From Gemmatimonadota bacterium (lineage in GTDB: Bacteria > Gemmatimonadota > Gemmatimonadetes > Longimicrobiales > Gaopeijiaceae), in NCBI GenBank assembly GCA_016209995.1, contig JACQVC010000138.1, positions 1 through 7,492 on the forward strand: a DNA stretch of 7,492 nt, read 5' to 3'. The notes below the pieces were generated by a model. The model was given only the letters and a program-made list of their open reading frames with translations. It searched no databases and was not told the DNA's origin. The translations under genes were made by a program, and so were the position numbers. Positions 1-6,624 of the stretch are shown here, in pieces (positions within the stretch are counted from its first letter, which is position 1; each line of letters begins with the position of its first letter).

Positions 1-2708
1 ACGCGAAGCAGTTCCTCGAGCGCATGGAGAAGCCCAACGTCGACCGGATCGAGGGCGTGAGCCCAGCCGTCGCGATCGAGCAGAAGAATCCGGTCAAGAC
101 GAGCCGGTCGACCGTTGGGACAGCGACTGAGGTCTACGACTACCTGCGACTGCTGTGGGCAAGGGTCGGGCGCACGTACTGTCCGCAGTGCGGGCGCTGG
201 ATCCGTCCGGACTCGCCAACCACGGCCGTGGATCGCGTGCTCGAGCTGGAGCCGGGGACGCGCATCATCGTCGCATTCGCGCCTCGCCGTGCCGCGAAGG
301 TGAGCCACACTCGCCTGGTCGAGAGCCTGCGCGCGCTGGGTTTCGTGCGCGTGCTCGCGGATGGGAAGGAAGTGGACCTGGGCGCGCCGGGCGCCGAGAA
401 CGCCCGCAAGCTGGGTGTGAATCTGGCGAGCTGCGCAGAAGTGCTCGTGGCCGTGGACCGCCTGATCGTGCGTCCGGACGAGCGCGATCGGCTGGCCGAT
501 TCACTGGGCACCGCGTTCGTGGAAGGGGAGGGTGAGGCGGTGGTGCTGGTGACCTCCACGCGGGCGGCGAAGGGCGACTCTGCGGCCGAGAGGCTTGAGA
601 ACACGCGCCTACGGGTCGTGGATCGCCTGCAGTTCACCGAGCGCTTCCGTTGTCCGGAGCATGCGGAGGTCGAGTTCGCCGACCCGCGGCCCCAGCTCTT
701 CTCGTTCAACAACCCGTACGGCTCCTGCCCGACGTGCACCGGCTTCGGCGCCACGCTGGAGTACGATCTCGATCTGATCGTGCCGGATCCGCAGCGCACG
801 CTCGCGCACGGTGCGATCGACCCGTGGACGAAGCCGCGCTACACACGCGAGCGCGAGCGGCTGCGGCGTTTCGCGAACGAGCAGGGCGTATCGGTCGATG
901 CTCCGTGGAAGGATCTGCCCGAAAGGTTTCGCGCCGCGGTACTGCACGGGACCAAAGGCTTTCGCGGGGTCATCCCCTTCCTCAAGTCACGAGAGAGGAA
1001 GCGTTACAAGCAGTACATCCGCGTGTTCCTGCGGCAGTACCAGCGGCCCGTGGTCTGCCCCACGTGCTCGGGCGGGCGGTTGCGTGCCGAGGCCTGCAAC
1101 GTGAAGGTCGCAGGTCGCACAATCGCGTACGTGAGCGAGTTGCCGCTCGAGGCGCTGCAGCGCTGGTTCACGGACCTCGATCTGCCCGAGTGGGAGCGAC
1201 TCATCGCCGCGACGATCCTGCGCGAGATCGAGGCTCGTCTCGCCTTCCTCGTGGACATAGGGCTCGGCTACCTGACGCTGTCCCGCCAGACGCGCACGCT
1301 ATCGGGTGGCGAGGCGCAGCGCATCAATCTCGCGAACGCGCTGGGCGCGGGCCTGGTGGATACGCTCTATGTGCTGGACGAGCCGACCGTCGGTCTGCAC
1401 CCCCGCGACACGAGGGCGATGCTGCAGCTCCTGCACCGCCTGGTCGAGGCGGGGAGCTCCGTGCTGGTCGTCGAGCACGACATGATGTCGCTGCGCGAGG
1501 CGGACCACATCGTCGAACTGGGCCCGGGCTCCGGCGAGCACGGTGGTCAGGTGGTCTTCCAGGGTTCGCCCTCCGAGCTCGAGCGCGCGGACACGATCAC
1601 GGGACGCTACTTCTCGGGGCGGGAGGGGATTCCCGTAACCGAGCGTCGTCCCGTGAACCGTGGACGCGTGGTCCTGGAAGGAGCGCGGCTCCACAACCTG
1701 CGGGGCGTGGACGTCGAGATCCCGCTGGCCGCGCTCACGGTCGTGACCGGTGTCTCCGGCTCGGGCAAGTCCACGCTCGTGCACGATGTGCTCTACCACG
1801 CGCTGAAGCGCGCCACGGGCGAGGACGTGACCGCGAAGCTTCATCTCGGTGAGGCGGTCGGTGCATACAGGAAGCTTGATGGGGCCGCTAGGCTCGAGGG
1901 CGTCGTGCTGGTGGACCAGTCGCCCATCGGCCGCACGCCGCGCTCGAACCCCGCGACCTACATCGGTGCGTGGGACGAGGTGCGTCGCATCTTCGCGGAG
2001 CAGCCGACGGCCCGCAAGCGAGGCTACAAGGCGAGCCGCTTCTCGTTCAACGTGGATGGCGGGCGCTGCGAGGCGTGCAAGGGCGCGGGCGCCGTGGAAG
2101 TCGAGATGATTTTTATGGCAGACGTGTTCGTGCCGTGCGACGTGTGCGGCGGTGCGCGGTTCAAGCCGGAGACGCTCGAGGTCTCGATCAAGGGGCTCAA
2201 CGTCCGCCAGGTGCTGGACCTCACGGCGGACGAGGCGATGCGCTTCTTCATCCGTCACGATCGTCTGGGTCAGATGCTGTGGCAGCTCCAGCAGGTGGGG
2301 CTCGGCTATCTGCGACTCGGGCAGCCGGCGCCGACGCTGTCGGGCGGCGAGGCGCAGCGGCTGAAGATCGCGCGCGAGCTGGTCGAGGGCGGCCGGCGGC
2401 CGGGCCGCAAGCTGTACCTGCTCGACGAGCCGACCACCGGGCTGGCGGCGGACGACGTGCGCAAGCTGCTCAAGGTGCTGGCCCGGCTTCTCGACCTCGG
2501 CAACACGGTGCTGGTCATCGAGCACAATCTGGACGTGATCAAGTCGGCGGACTGGGTCATCGACCTGGGACCGGGCGCCGGGGATGCCGGTGGGCGAGTG
2601 GTCGCCATGGGCCGGCCGGAGGACGTCGCGGCCGTGCCGGAGAGCGTGACGGGCCGCTGTCTGCGCGACGTGCTCGGACGGGTGGGTACGGCTTCAGCGG
2701 TAGGCTAG
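1..2708 (+). CDS. uvrA: Excinuclease ABC subunit A (UvrA), 5' end outside window
   Basis: UvrA is the ATP-dependent damage-sensing subunit of cytoplasmic nucleotide excision repair; it loads UvrB on lesions. The reading frame is open from the window edge (first whole codon at base 3) and begins inside the conserved Y-A-x-QFLERM segment, so about 100 N-terminal residues including the first Walker A are missing. Numbering from the Met at base 24: a C210-x2-H213 / C235-x2-C238 zinc module; a C345-x2-C348 pair; first ABC signature LSGGEAQ 426-432 and Walker B LYVLDEP 448-454; second Walker A GVSGSGKST 576-584; C-terminal zinc module C682-x2-C685 / C705-x2-C708; second signature 772-778; Walker B 797-803; switch His834. 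Domain order and length (roughly 990 residues if complete) fit a full bacterial UvrA. One oddity is that the usual His after DEPTTGL is Ala808. The gene ends 50 bp from a convergent methyltransferase gene; no hairpin terminator is seen in that gap. Confidence 0.98.
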   Translation, partial: AKQFLERMEKPNVDRIEGVSPAVAIEQKNPVKTSRSTVGTATEVYDYLRLLWARVGRTYCPQCGRWIRPDSPTTAVDRVLELEPGTRIIVAFAPRRAAKVSHTRLVESLRALGFVRVLADGKEVDLGAPGAENARKLGVNLASCAEVLVAVDRLIVRPDERDRLADSLGTAFVEGEGEAVVLVTSTRAAKGDSAAERLENTRLRVVDRLQFTERFRCPEHAEVEFADPRPQLFSFNNPYGSCPTCTGFGATLEYDLDLIVPDPQRTLAHGAIDPWTKPRYTRERERLRRFANEQGVSVDAPWKDLPERFRAAVLHGTKGFRGVIPFLKSRERKRYKQYIRVFLRQYQRPVVCPTCSGGRLRAEACNVKVAGRTIAYVSELPLEALQRWFTDLDLPEWERLIAATILREIEARLAFLVDIGLGYLTLSRQTRTLSGGEAQRINLANALGAGLVDTLYVLDEPTVGLHPRDTRAMLQLLHRLVEAGSSVLVVEHDMMSLREADHIVELGPGSGEHGGQVVFQGSPSELERADTITGRYFSGREGIPVTERRPVNRGRVVLEGARLHNLRGVDVEIPLAALTVVTGVSGSGKSTLVHDVLYHALKRATGEDVTAKLHLGEAVGAYRKLDGAARLEGVVLVDQSPIGRTPRSNPATYIGAWDEVRRIFAEQPTARKRGYKASRFSFNVDGGRCEACKGAGAVEVEMIFMADVFVPCDVCGGARFKPETLEVSIKGLNVRQVLDLTADEAMRFFIRHDRLGQMLWQLQQVGLGYLRLGQPAPTLSGGEAQRLKIARELVEGGRRPGRKLYLLDEPTTGLAADDVRKLLKVLARLLDLGNTVLVIEHNLDVIKSADWVIDLGPGAGDAGGRVVAMGRPEDVAAVPESVTGRCLRDVLGRVGTASAVG

Positions 2709-2758
2709 GAACCTGTCCGAGTATCGACGTGCGTCCAGCCCAATATACGGCAGGCTTC

Positions 2759-3439
2759 CTACGTCGAACCGCCGCCCGCGGCCAGGATGGTCACGCAGAA
2801 CGGCCGCAGCGGGTGCAGGTCGACTCGCTGGTCCACGCGACTCAGGCGAGCGCCGGTCGCGAAGCGCTCGTGCAGGCGTTCGGCTTCGGGCCACGGGTGC
2901 ACGAGGACTACGAGCCCGTTGGCCGCGAGGATCGTGGACACCACGTCCGCGAGGCGGGCCGTCGAGCGGCCCAGGTAGTAGAGGATCTCGGCCGCGAAGA
3001 TGAGGTCGAACGGCCCGGCGGGGGGAGCCTGTAGCACGTCCGTACGCTCGAACCGGGCGGCCGCGTAACGCGCGCAGCGCCGGCGCGCCCGAGCCACCGC
3101 CCGTGCCGCCACATCGACTCCCACGAACTCAGCGACCTGCCGAGCCGCCAGCAACCGCGCTGAGAACATGCCCTCCGAGCAGCCGATCTCGAGCACTCGC
3201 CGGAAGCGACGCGCGGGGACCAGCGCGAGCGTGCCCTCCCGTTTGTGCTCCTCGTACTCCGCGCTCTCGTAGCGCCAGGGGTCGGGCCGCAGATACTTCC
3301 ACTCGAAGAATGCTCGCAGCGCGAGCGACTGCGCCGTGGCGCCGGCTGCGGCGAAGGCCCCGAACGCGAGCCGGGTCGCGGCGTCACCCAGCTGCCTCAG
3401 CGTGTGAGGGCGCTGGTGAGTTGGCGGGGGCGAGGTCAC
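2759..3439 (-). CDS. NodS-family SAM-dependent methyltransferase
   Basis: Predicted cytoplasmic class I methyltransferase of 226 residues that transfers a methyl group from S-adenosylmethionine. Seen in sequence: DPWRYESAEYEEHK at 53-66, the region just before the fold that is characteristic of NodS-like enzymes; SAM-binding motif I VLEIGCSEG at 82-90; acidic Asp109 ending strand 2; FDLIFAAEILYYL at 144-156 (motif around strand 4); and LVLVHPWPEAERLHERF near the C terminus. NodS itself N-methylates a chitooligosaccharide Nod factor, but most relatives sit in glycan loci and their substrates are unknown, so a sugar or lipid-sugar substrate is inferred. The start is uncertain. The frame stays open upstream, but that extension is not protein-like and would overlap the divergent gene. 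GTG at 3439 is the last usual start codon before the conserved domain and has no clear Shine-Dalgarno. It is convergent with uvrA and divergent from the membrane protein gene. Confidence 0.85.
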   Translation of the reverse strand: MTSPPPTHQRPHTLRQLGDAATRLAFGAFAAAGATAQSLALRAFFEWKYLRPDPWRYESAEYEEHKREGTLALVPARRFRRVLEIGCSEGMFSARLLAARQVAEFVGVDVAARAVARARRRCARYAAARFERTDVLQAPPAGPFDLIFAAEILYYLGRSTARLADVVSTILAANGLVVLVHPWPEAERLHERFATGARLSRVDQRVDLHPLRPFCVTILAAGGGST

Positions 3440-3500
3440 GCTGCGGCGAAGAAGCGGAAGGCAGGGTGCCGCTCGGCGACGGCCAGCAACCCCGTCAGAG

Positions 3501-3532
3501 TTGTGTGCAAACCCGTGCGGTCCGTAGCTTTG
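3501..3532 (+). promoter_or_regulatory. Possible promoter for the GT-C-like gene
   Basis: In the 130-bp divergent spacer, TTGTGT (3501-3506) lies 18 bp before TAGCTT (3525-3530). The latter extends to TAGCTTTG, an exact match to the TAnnTTTG -7 box known from Bacteroidetes. A start near 3537-3540 would leave a leader of about 30 nt before ATG 3570. As a sigma-70 promoter it is weak (3 of 6 in each box), and the lineage is unknown, so this is only a candidate. Confidence 0.3.
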
Positions 3533-3569
3533 GCCTCTCCAGCGCGTTCGGCATGTCACTCGGCACTCG

Positions 3570-5039
3570 ATGATACCTTCTCTGCGCACCTCCGGCCAAC
3601 CTCGCATGATCCGGTGGGTCGCCACCGGTTTCGTCGCATGGACCGTCGCCGTCTTCGTGGCCTGGTCAGGCGGTCTCTGGCTCACTCCGCTGGATCCGGA
3701 GTACACGGCCGGAGAGCTGCTGGACCACCTGATGTCGTGGGGGGAGTCCGGGATTCTGTATCCGCGCCTGGACACTGCGCCTTACCGCGTACTCAACTAC
3801 CCGCCCACGTTTGTGGCGCTTGTCGCTCTGCTCGCCGGGTTGGGTATCCCACCCCTGGCCGCGGGGCGCGTGCTGAACGGCGTGGCCATCCTGCTGCTGG
3901 CCTGCGTTCTGTTGCGCGACTTTCGCACGCGTGGCGCGACGCCGCGCGAGGCTGCCGCGCTGACCGCGCTTCTGGGCACGTCGTTCCCCGCGCTGTACGC
4001 CGCCGGGCAATTCCACCTCGAGACCCTGGCCGTGGCGCTGACGGCCGCCGGGTTCGTGGCGCTGGACCGCCTCTCCGGTGCCGGCCGCGGGGATAGCCCG
4101 CGTGCAGCGGCCCTCTGCGGCGTGCTGCTCGCGCTCGGCTGTCTGGTGAAGCAAAGCCAGGTGCCCATCAGCCTGGCGGGCCTGATATGGGCGTGGCGCT
4201 GCCGTCGTTCGTCCGCGGCACAGGTGACCGGCGCCTACGCGCTCACCGGGGCTGTGGGTTCGGCCGCGATCCTCGCGGCTTTCGGCCCCGAGGCCTGGCG
4301 GCACATGCTCACCTACAGCGTGGGCATATACTCCCTGACGAACCTGGCGAAGCAGCTCGCGTCGCATGCGCTACCGTGGGCGGGTTTTGCCAGCCTGGGC
4401 CTCTGGCTCGGCACGCGACGCGGCGCGGACCGCTCGGACCCACGCTGGTGGTATTTCGTGGCCAGCGGCCTGTGGAGCCTCTCGGCTATCCGGGTCGGAT
4501 CCGGGTACCCGTATTTTCTCGACTGGCACGTGGCGACATTGCTGTGGATCGGGCCGTGGGTGGCGGGCTATCTGCGGCGGCCCACAGCAGCGCCCGGCCG
4601 ACCCGGGTGGGCGCTGCCAGTCCTCGCGCTCCAGGCGGTCGGCGGCGCGCTGGGCATTGCCGCCATCCTGGGCTACCATCTCACCACGGTGCGAAACACG
4701 GCCGCACTGCTTCCCGACCTTTGCGCGGAGGTGGCGCCCGCACCGGCGCTCACCCCAGCCACCTCGCCCGGCCTCGTCCGCGCCTGTGGTGGGCGGCCCG
4801 CCCTGCACCCGTTCATCATGTCGAGCCTCGCCCGCCAGGGCGTGTGGGACCCCGCGCCACTCGTCGACGAGCTACGGGCCGGTCGCTACCCCAAGGTCAT
4901 CCTCTCGTTCGACCCGAGCGACGAGGTTCGAGGAGTGGACGCGGAGCGTTGGGATCCTCGGTTCATCGAGAGCATCCGGAACACCTATGTCGTGAAGCGT
5001 GTGATTGGACCGTGGCGGGTGCTGGAGGGCGGCAGCTAG
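3570..5039 (+). CDS. Polytopic membrane protein, GT-C glycosyltransferase-like
   Basis: A 489-residue integral membrane protein with about ten to twelve hydrophobic segments (roughly 15-37, 80-98, 101-116, 128-145, 150-165, 178-211, 220-238, 268-282, 293-308, 314-335, 347-369), followed by a soluble tail of about 120 residues. The layout resembles GT-C glycosyltransferases (GT39/GT87-like), which transfer sugars from polyprenyl-phosphate donors on the outer face of the cytoplasmic membrane. Supporting details are an acidic first external loop (L-D-P-E, 41-44), a Y-P-x-L-D...L-N-YPP stretch (64-79), a GSGYPYFLDWH segment (310-320) resembling the G-S-x-x-N-Y-F element of related uncharacterised proteins, and a tail with SLARQGVWDPAPL (419-431). 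Donor, acceptor and activity cannot be read from the sequence. ATG 3570 gives the longest form; ATG 3606 (Met13), just before the first helix, is an equally plausible start, and neither has a good Shine-Dalgarno. It lies between a methyltransferase and a GT2 gene, supporting a glycan role. Confidence 0.8.
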   Translation: MIPSLRTSGQPRMIRWVATGFVAWTVAVFVAWSGGLWLTPLDPEYTAGELLDHLMSWGESGILYPRLDTAPYRVLNYPPTFVALVALLAGLGIPPLAAGRVLNGVAILLLACVLLRDFRTRGATPREAAALTALLGTSFPALYAAGQFHLETLAVALTAAGFVALDRLSGAGRGDSPRAAALCGVLLALGCLVKQSQVPISLAGLIWAWRCRRSSAAQVTGAYALTGAVGSAAILAAFGPEAWRHMLTYSVGIYSLTNLAKQLASHALPWAGFASLGLWLGTRRGADRSDPRWWYFVASGLWSLSAIRVGSGYPYFLDWHVATLLWIGPWVAGYLRRPTAAPGRPGWALPVLALQAVGGALGIAAILGYHLTTVRNTAALLPDLCAEVAPAPALTPATSPGLVRACGGRPALHPFIMSSLARQGVWDPAPLVDELRAGRYPKVILSFDPSDEVRGVDAERWDPRFIESIRNTYVVKRVIGPWRVLEGGS

Positions 5040-5056
5040 CCCCGCTCCGCGAAGGG

Positions 5057-5095
5057 CGCAGGCTCTGCGTGAATCAGCGCGTCCGCGGCGCTCAC
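5057..5095 (+). terminator. Weak hairpins after the GT-C-like gene
   Basis: Eighteen bases past the stop, CGCAG (5057-5061) pairs with CTGCG (5065-5069) across a 3-nt loop. A second stem, AGCGC (5076-5080) with GCGCT (5088-5092), can be lengthened past a bulge by GTG/CAC. No T-run follows, so this is not a standard intrinsic terminator; it might stabilise a 3' end. Short stems like these are common by chance in GC-rich DNA. Confidence 0.2.
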
Positions 5096-5130
5096 GACCT
5101 GACTCCTGCCCCATACGTCGCTTCCCTGTA

Positions 5131-5146
5131 TCATACGAACGTATGA
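5131..5146. promoter_or_regulatory. Perfect 16-bp dyad, candidate operator over a -10-like box
   Basis: TCATACG (5131-5137) and CGTATGA (5140-5146) form a perfect 7-bp inverted repeat with a 2-bp AA spacer. Another copy of the half-site, CATACG, lies at 5112-5117, exactly 20 bp (about two helical turns) upstream of the left-arm copy. The dyad overlaps TATCAT (5129-5134), a 5-of-6 match to a -10 hexamer, whose partner at -35 (CTGCCC, 5106-5111, 17-bp spacing) is poor. An AT-rich dyad in GC-rich DNA overlapping a -10 fits a repressor operator, such as those used by TetR- or GntR-type dimers. The regulator is unknown, and the likely target is the GT2 gene at 5311. Confidence 0.45.
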
Positions 5147-5203
5147 ATTATGAGCGATCTTCAGAATGGACGGCTAGTAGGTGGCGGGTGATGGCATTCT
5201 GGC

Positions 5204-5267
5204 GAGGGAGGCTCGCGTGACCGACTGCTCCGCGACGAATAAGCGGAAATAGAGCACGGCCTCCCTC
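5204..5267 (+). other. Possible structured leader RNA upstream of GT2 gene
   Basis: GAGGGAGGC (5204-5212) is perfectly complementary to GCCTCCCTC (5259-5267). Nested inside is TCCGC (5229-5233) pairing with GCGGA (5243-5247) across a 9-nt loop. An alternative pairing, GCTCG (5211-5215) with CGAGC (5268-5272), competes with the main stem. The element lies about 45-105 nt upstream of the GT2 start. It matches no riboswitch I recognise. The 46-nt interior of the outer stem lowers the certainty that it forms. Confidence 0.3.
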
Positions 5268-5310
5268 CGAGCATGTGGCCCGCGAAAGCTGGCGGTGTTA
5301 CTTAAGCTAG

Positions 5311-6330
5311 ATGCCGACGCACTCTCATCCCGCGATCTCGGTCCTGCTCCCCGTCCGCGACGGAGCTCCCTTCCTTCAGGACGCGCTCGACTCCTTGTTC
5401 CGGCAAACGTTCGCCGACTTCGAGATCATCGCGGTCGATGACGGCTCGCGCGACGACACGCCGAAGATCCTGGCCGAGAACGTGGCCGGGGATCCACGGC
5501 TACGGGTCGTGCGGCAAGAGCGCCTCGGTGTGGTGCCCGCGCTCGAGCACGCGCGAGCGCTTGCTCGCGCACCCTACCTGGCCCGCATGGACGCGGACGA
5601 CCTCGCTGAACCCGCGCGGCTGGCCTCGCAGTTCGCGCTGCTCGAGAATGAGCCCGGGCTGGGCGCGTGCGGAACCCTGGTCCGATACTTTCCTCGCCGG
5701 TCACTCAAGGCCGGTGCGCGCCGGTACGAGCAGTGGCTCAACGGTCTGGTCGACGCGGCAGCCATCGAGCGCGACCTCTTCGTCGAGTGTCCGATCGCTC
5801 ACCCGACGTTGCTCCTGCGGGGGGCGTGTCTGGCTGCGGTGGGCGGCTACGTGGATCGCGGGTGGCCGGAGGACTACGACCTGGTGCTCAGGCTCTGGGA
5901 GCACGGCGTGCGCTTCGCCAAGGTGAACGCGTCTCTGCTGCGCTGGCGCGACCGGCCCGACCGCCTCTCCCGATTCCATCCATCGTATTCGGCCGCTGCT
6001 TTCCGCCGCTGCAAGGTCCACTATCTGACGCGTACGCTGCTGAAGGCCAAAGACGGGGCGGTGGTCTGGGGCGCGGGTCCCACGGGAAAGGCGTTTGCCC
6101 GCGTGCTGGCCGAAACGGGCGCGCGGGTCCGGGCCTTCGTGGATCTGGATCCGCGGAAGATCGGCCAGACGATCCATGGCGCGCCGGTTCTGTCGCCGAG
6201 CGGCGTGGGGCGCTACCGCGGCGCCCTTGTCCTGGCCGCCGTGGCCCAGCCAGGGGCCCGCGACGAGGTCCGAGCGGCGCTGACAGCGGCAGGTTTCGTC
6301 GAACTGCAGGATTTTGTGGCCGTAGCGTGA
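5311..6330 (+). CDS. Family 2 glycosyltransferase fused to a Rossmann-type domain
   Basis: A 339-residue predicted cytoplasmic enzyme with no membrane segments. Residues 8 to about 240 form a GT-A fold family 2 glycosyltransferase: ISVLLPVRDG at the start, VDDGSRDDT 42-50, the metal/nucleotide-binding MDADD 93-97, HPT 164-166, and the W-P-E-D-Y-D acidic motif 185-190 that typically holds the catalytic base. Such enzymes invert the anomeric centre when moving a sugar from a nucleotide donor to a growing glycan. Residues 249 to about 310 form a second domain with a dinucleotide-binding-type glycine loop, VVWGAGPTGK 251-260 (G-x-G-x-x-G), then VRAFVDLDPRKIG 273-285 in the position of a strand-2 acidic residue, resembling PglD/CoA-binding-like Rossmann modules. 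The cofactor and role of this domain are unknown. An in-frame TAG directly precedes ATG 5311, so no upstream start is possible. No Shine-Dalgarno is visible. Sugar specificity cannot be assigned. Confidence 0.93.
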   Translation: MPTHSHPAISVLLPVRDGAPFLQDALDSLFRQTFADFEIIAVDDGSRDDTPKILAENVAGDPRLRVVRQERLGVVPALEHARALARAPYLARMDADDLAEPARLASQFALLENEPGLGACGTLVRYFPRRSLKAGARRYEQWLNGLVDAAAIERDLFVECPIAHPTLLLRGACLAAVGGYVDRGWPEDYDLVLRLWEHGVRFAKVNASLLRWRDRPDRLSRFHPSYSAAAFRRCKVHYLTRTLLKAKDGAVVWGAGPTGKAFARVLAETGARVRAFVDLDPRKIGQTIHGAPVLSPSGVGRYRGALVLAAVAQPGARDEVRAALTAAGFVELQDFVAVA

Positions 6331-6355
6331 ATGAGGCTGCCGACGTGCTCATTCA
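6328..6355 (+). terminator. 8-bp inverted repeat over the GT2 stop codon
   Basis: TGAATGAG (6328-6335) and CTCATTCA (6348-6355) are perfect complements separated by a 12-nt loop. The left arm begins with the TGA stop codon of the glycosyltransferase. No T-run follows (the next bases are purine-rich), so it is not a canonical intrinsic terminator. It may protect the mRNA 3' end, aid termination, or bind a protein. Confidence 0.35.
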
Positions 6356-6453
6356 GGAGGCGCGTTCGCCCCGTACGGCGGCTGTCGGTTGCGGCTCCAC
6401 GACCGTCTCTTTAGCCCTGCCTGATTTCTTACAATCACAGCGGACGGTCCCGG

Positions 6454-6482
6454 TTGGCGACCCCCGGATGACTGGCTATCTT
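6454..6482 (+). promoter_or_regulatory. Sigma-70-like promoter for the lipoprotein gene
   Basis: TTGGCG (6454-6459) is separated by an ideal 17 bp from TATCTT (6477-6482); each matches 4 of 6 consensus bases, which makes this the best promoter candidate in the window. Transcription would begin near 6489, giving a leader of about 135 nt before ATG 6625. A second -10-like hexamer, TACAAT at 6430-6435, has no convincing -35 partner. Confidence 0.45.
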
Positions 6483-6610
6483 TATGGGGCTATTCCCCTT
6501 GCCGCTCGGCTCGTGACCGCACTCCACGGTCAGCGGCTCTCGGGCCCGACAGCGGGACCCTAGCCCTCCGTGTCCATCAGCTACAGCGCTTTCGGGCCCT
6601 CACGTCGACA

Positions 6611-6617
6611 AGGGGGA
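6611..6617 (+). promoter_or_regulatory. Ribosome binding site of the lipoprotein gene
   Basis: AGGGGGA lies 7 nt before ATG 6625. It is one of only two clear Shine-Dalgarno sequences in the window. It fixes the start at 6625, which in turn gives a well-formed lipoprotein signal peptide. Confidence 0.7.
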
Positions 6618-6624
6618 CCACTCG

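Noticed and set aside
650..1852. A 400-codon plus-strand frame overlapping uvrA
   Set aside because: Its composition is dominated by Arg, Ala, Gly and Pro, typical of an out-of-frame reading of GC-rich DNA; uvrA is unambiguous here.
1299..2525. A 408-codon open frame on the minus strand inside uvrA
   Set aside because: It is antisense to the conserved ATPase core of uvrA; long antisense frames are expected in GC-rich coding DNA, and the translation shows no recognisable domain.
2709..2758. Shared bidirectional terminator between uvrA and the methyltransferase
   Set aside because: No stem of useful length and no T-run on either strand in the 50-bp gap.
3440..3775. N-terminal extension of the methyltransferase up to a Met at 3775
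   Set aside because: It would overlap the divergent membrane protein gene by about 200 bp, and the extra 112 residues show no domain-like character; the family domain begins after GTG 3439.
5143..5220. A 25-codon ORF with three Trp residues, possible leader peptide for attenuation before the GT2 gene
   Set aside because: It starts inside the dyad, has no Shine-Dalgarno, and no downstream amino-acid biosynthesis gene makes Trp sensing meaningful; its overlap with the stem at 5204 may be chance.
6468..6563. A short ORF in the leader of the lipoprotein gene (ATG 6468)
   Set aside because: Its start lies inside the promoter spacer and it has no ribosome site, so it would not be translated from the proposed transcript.
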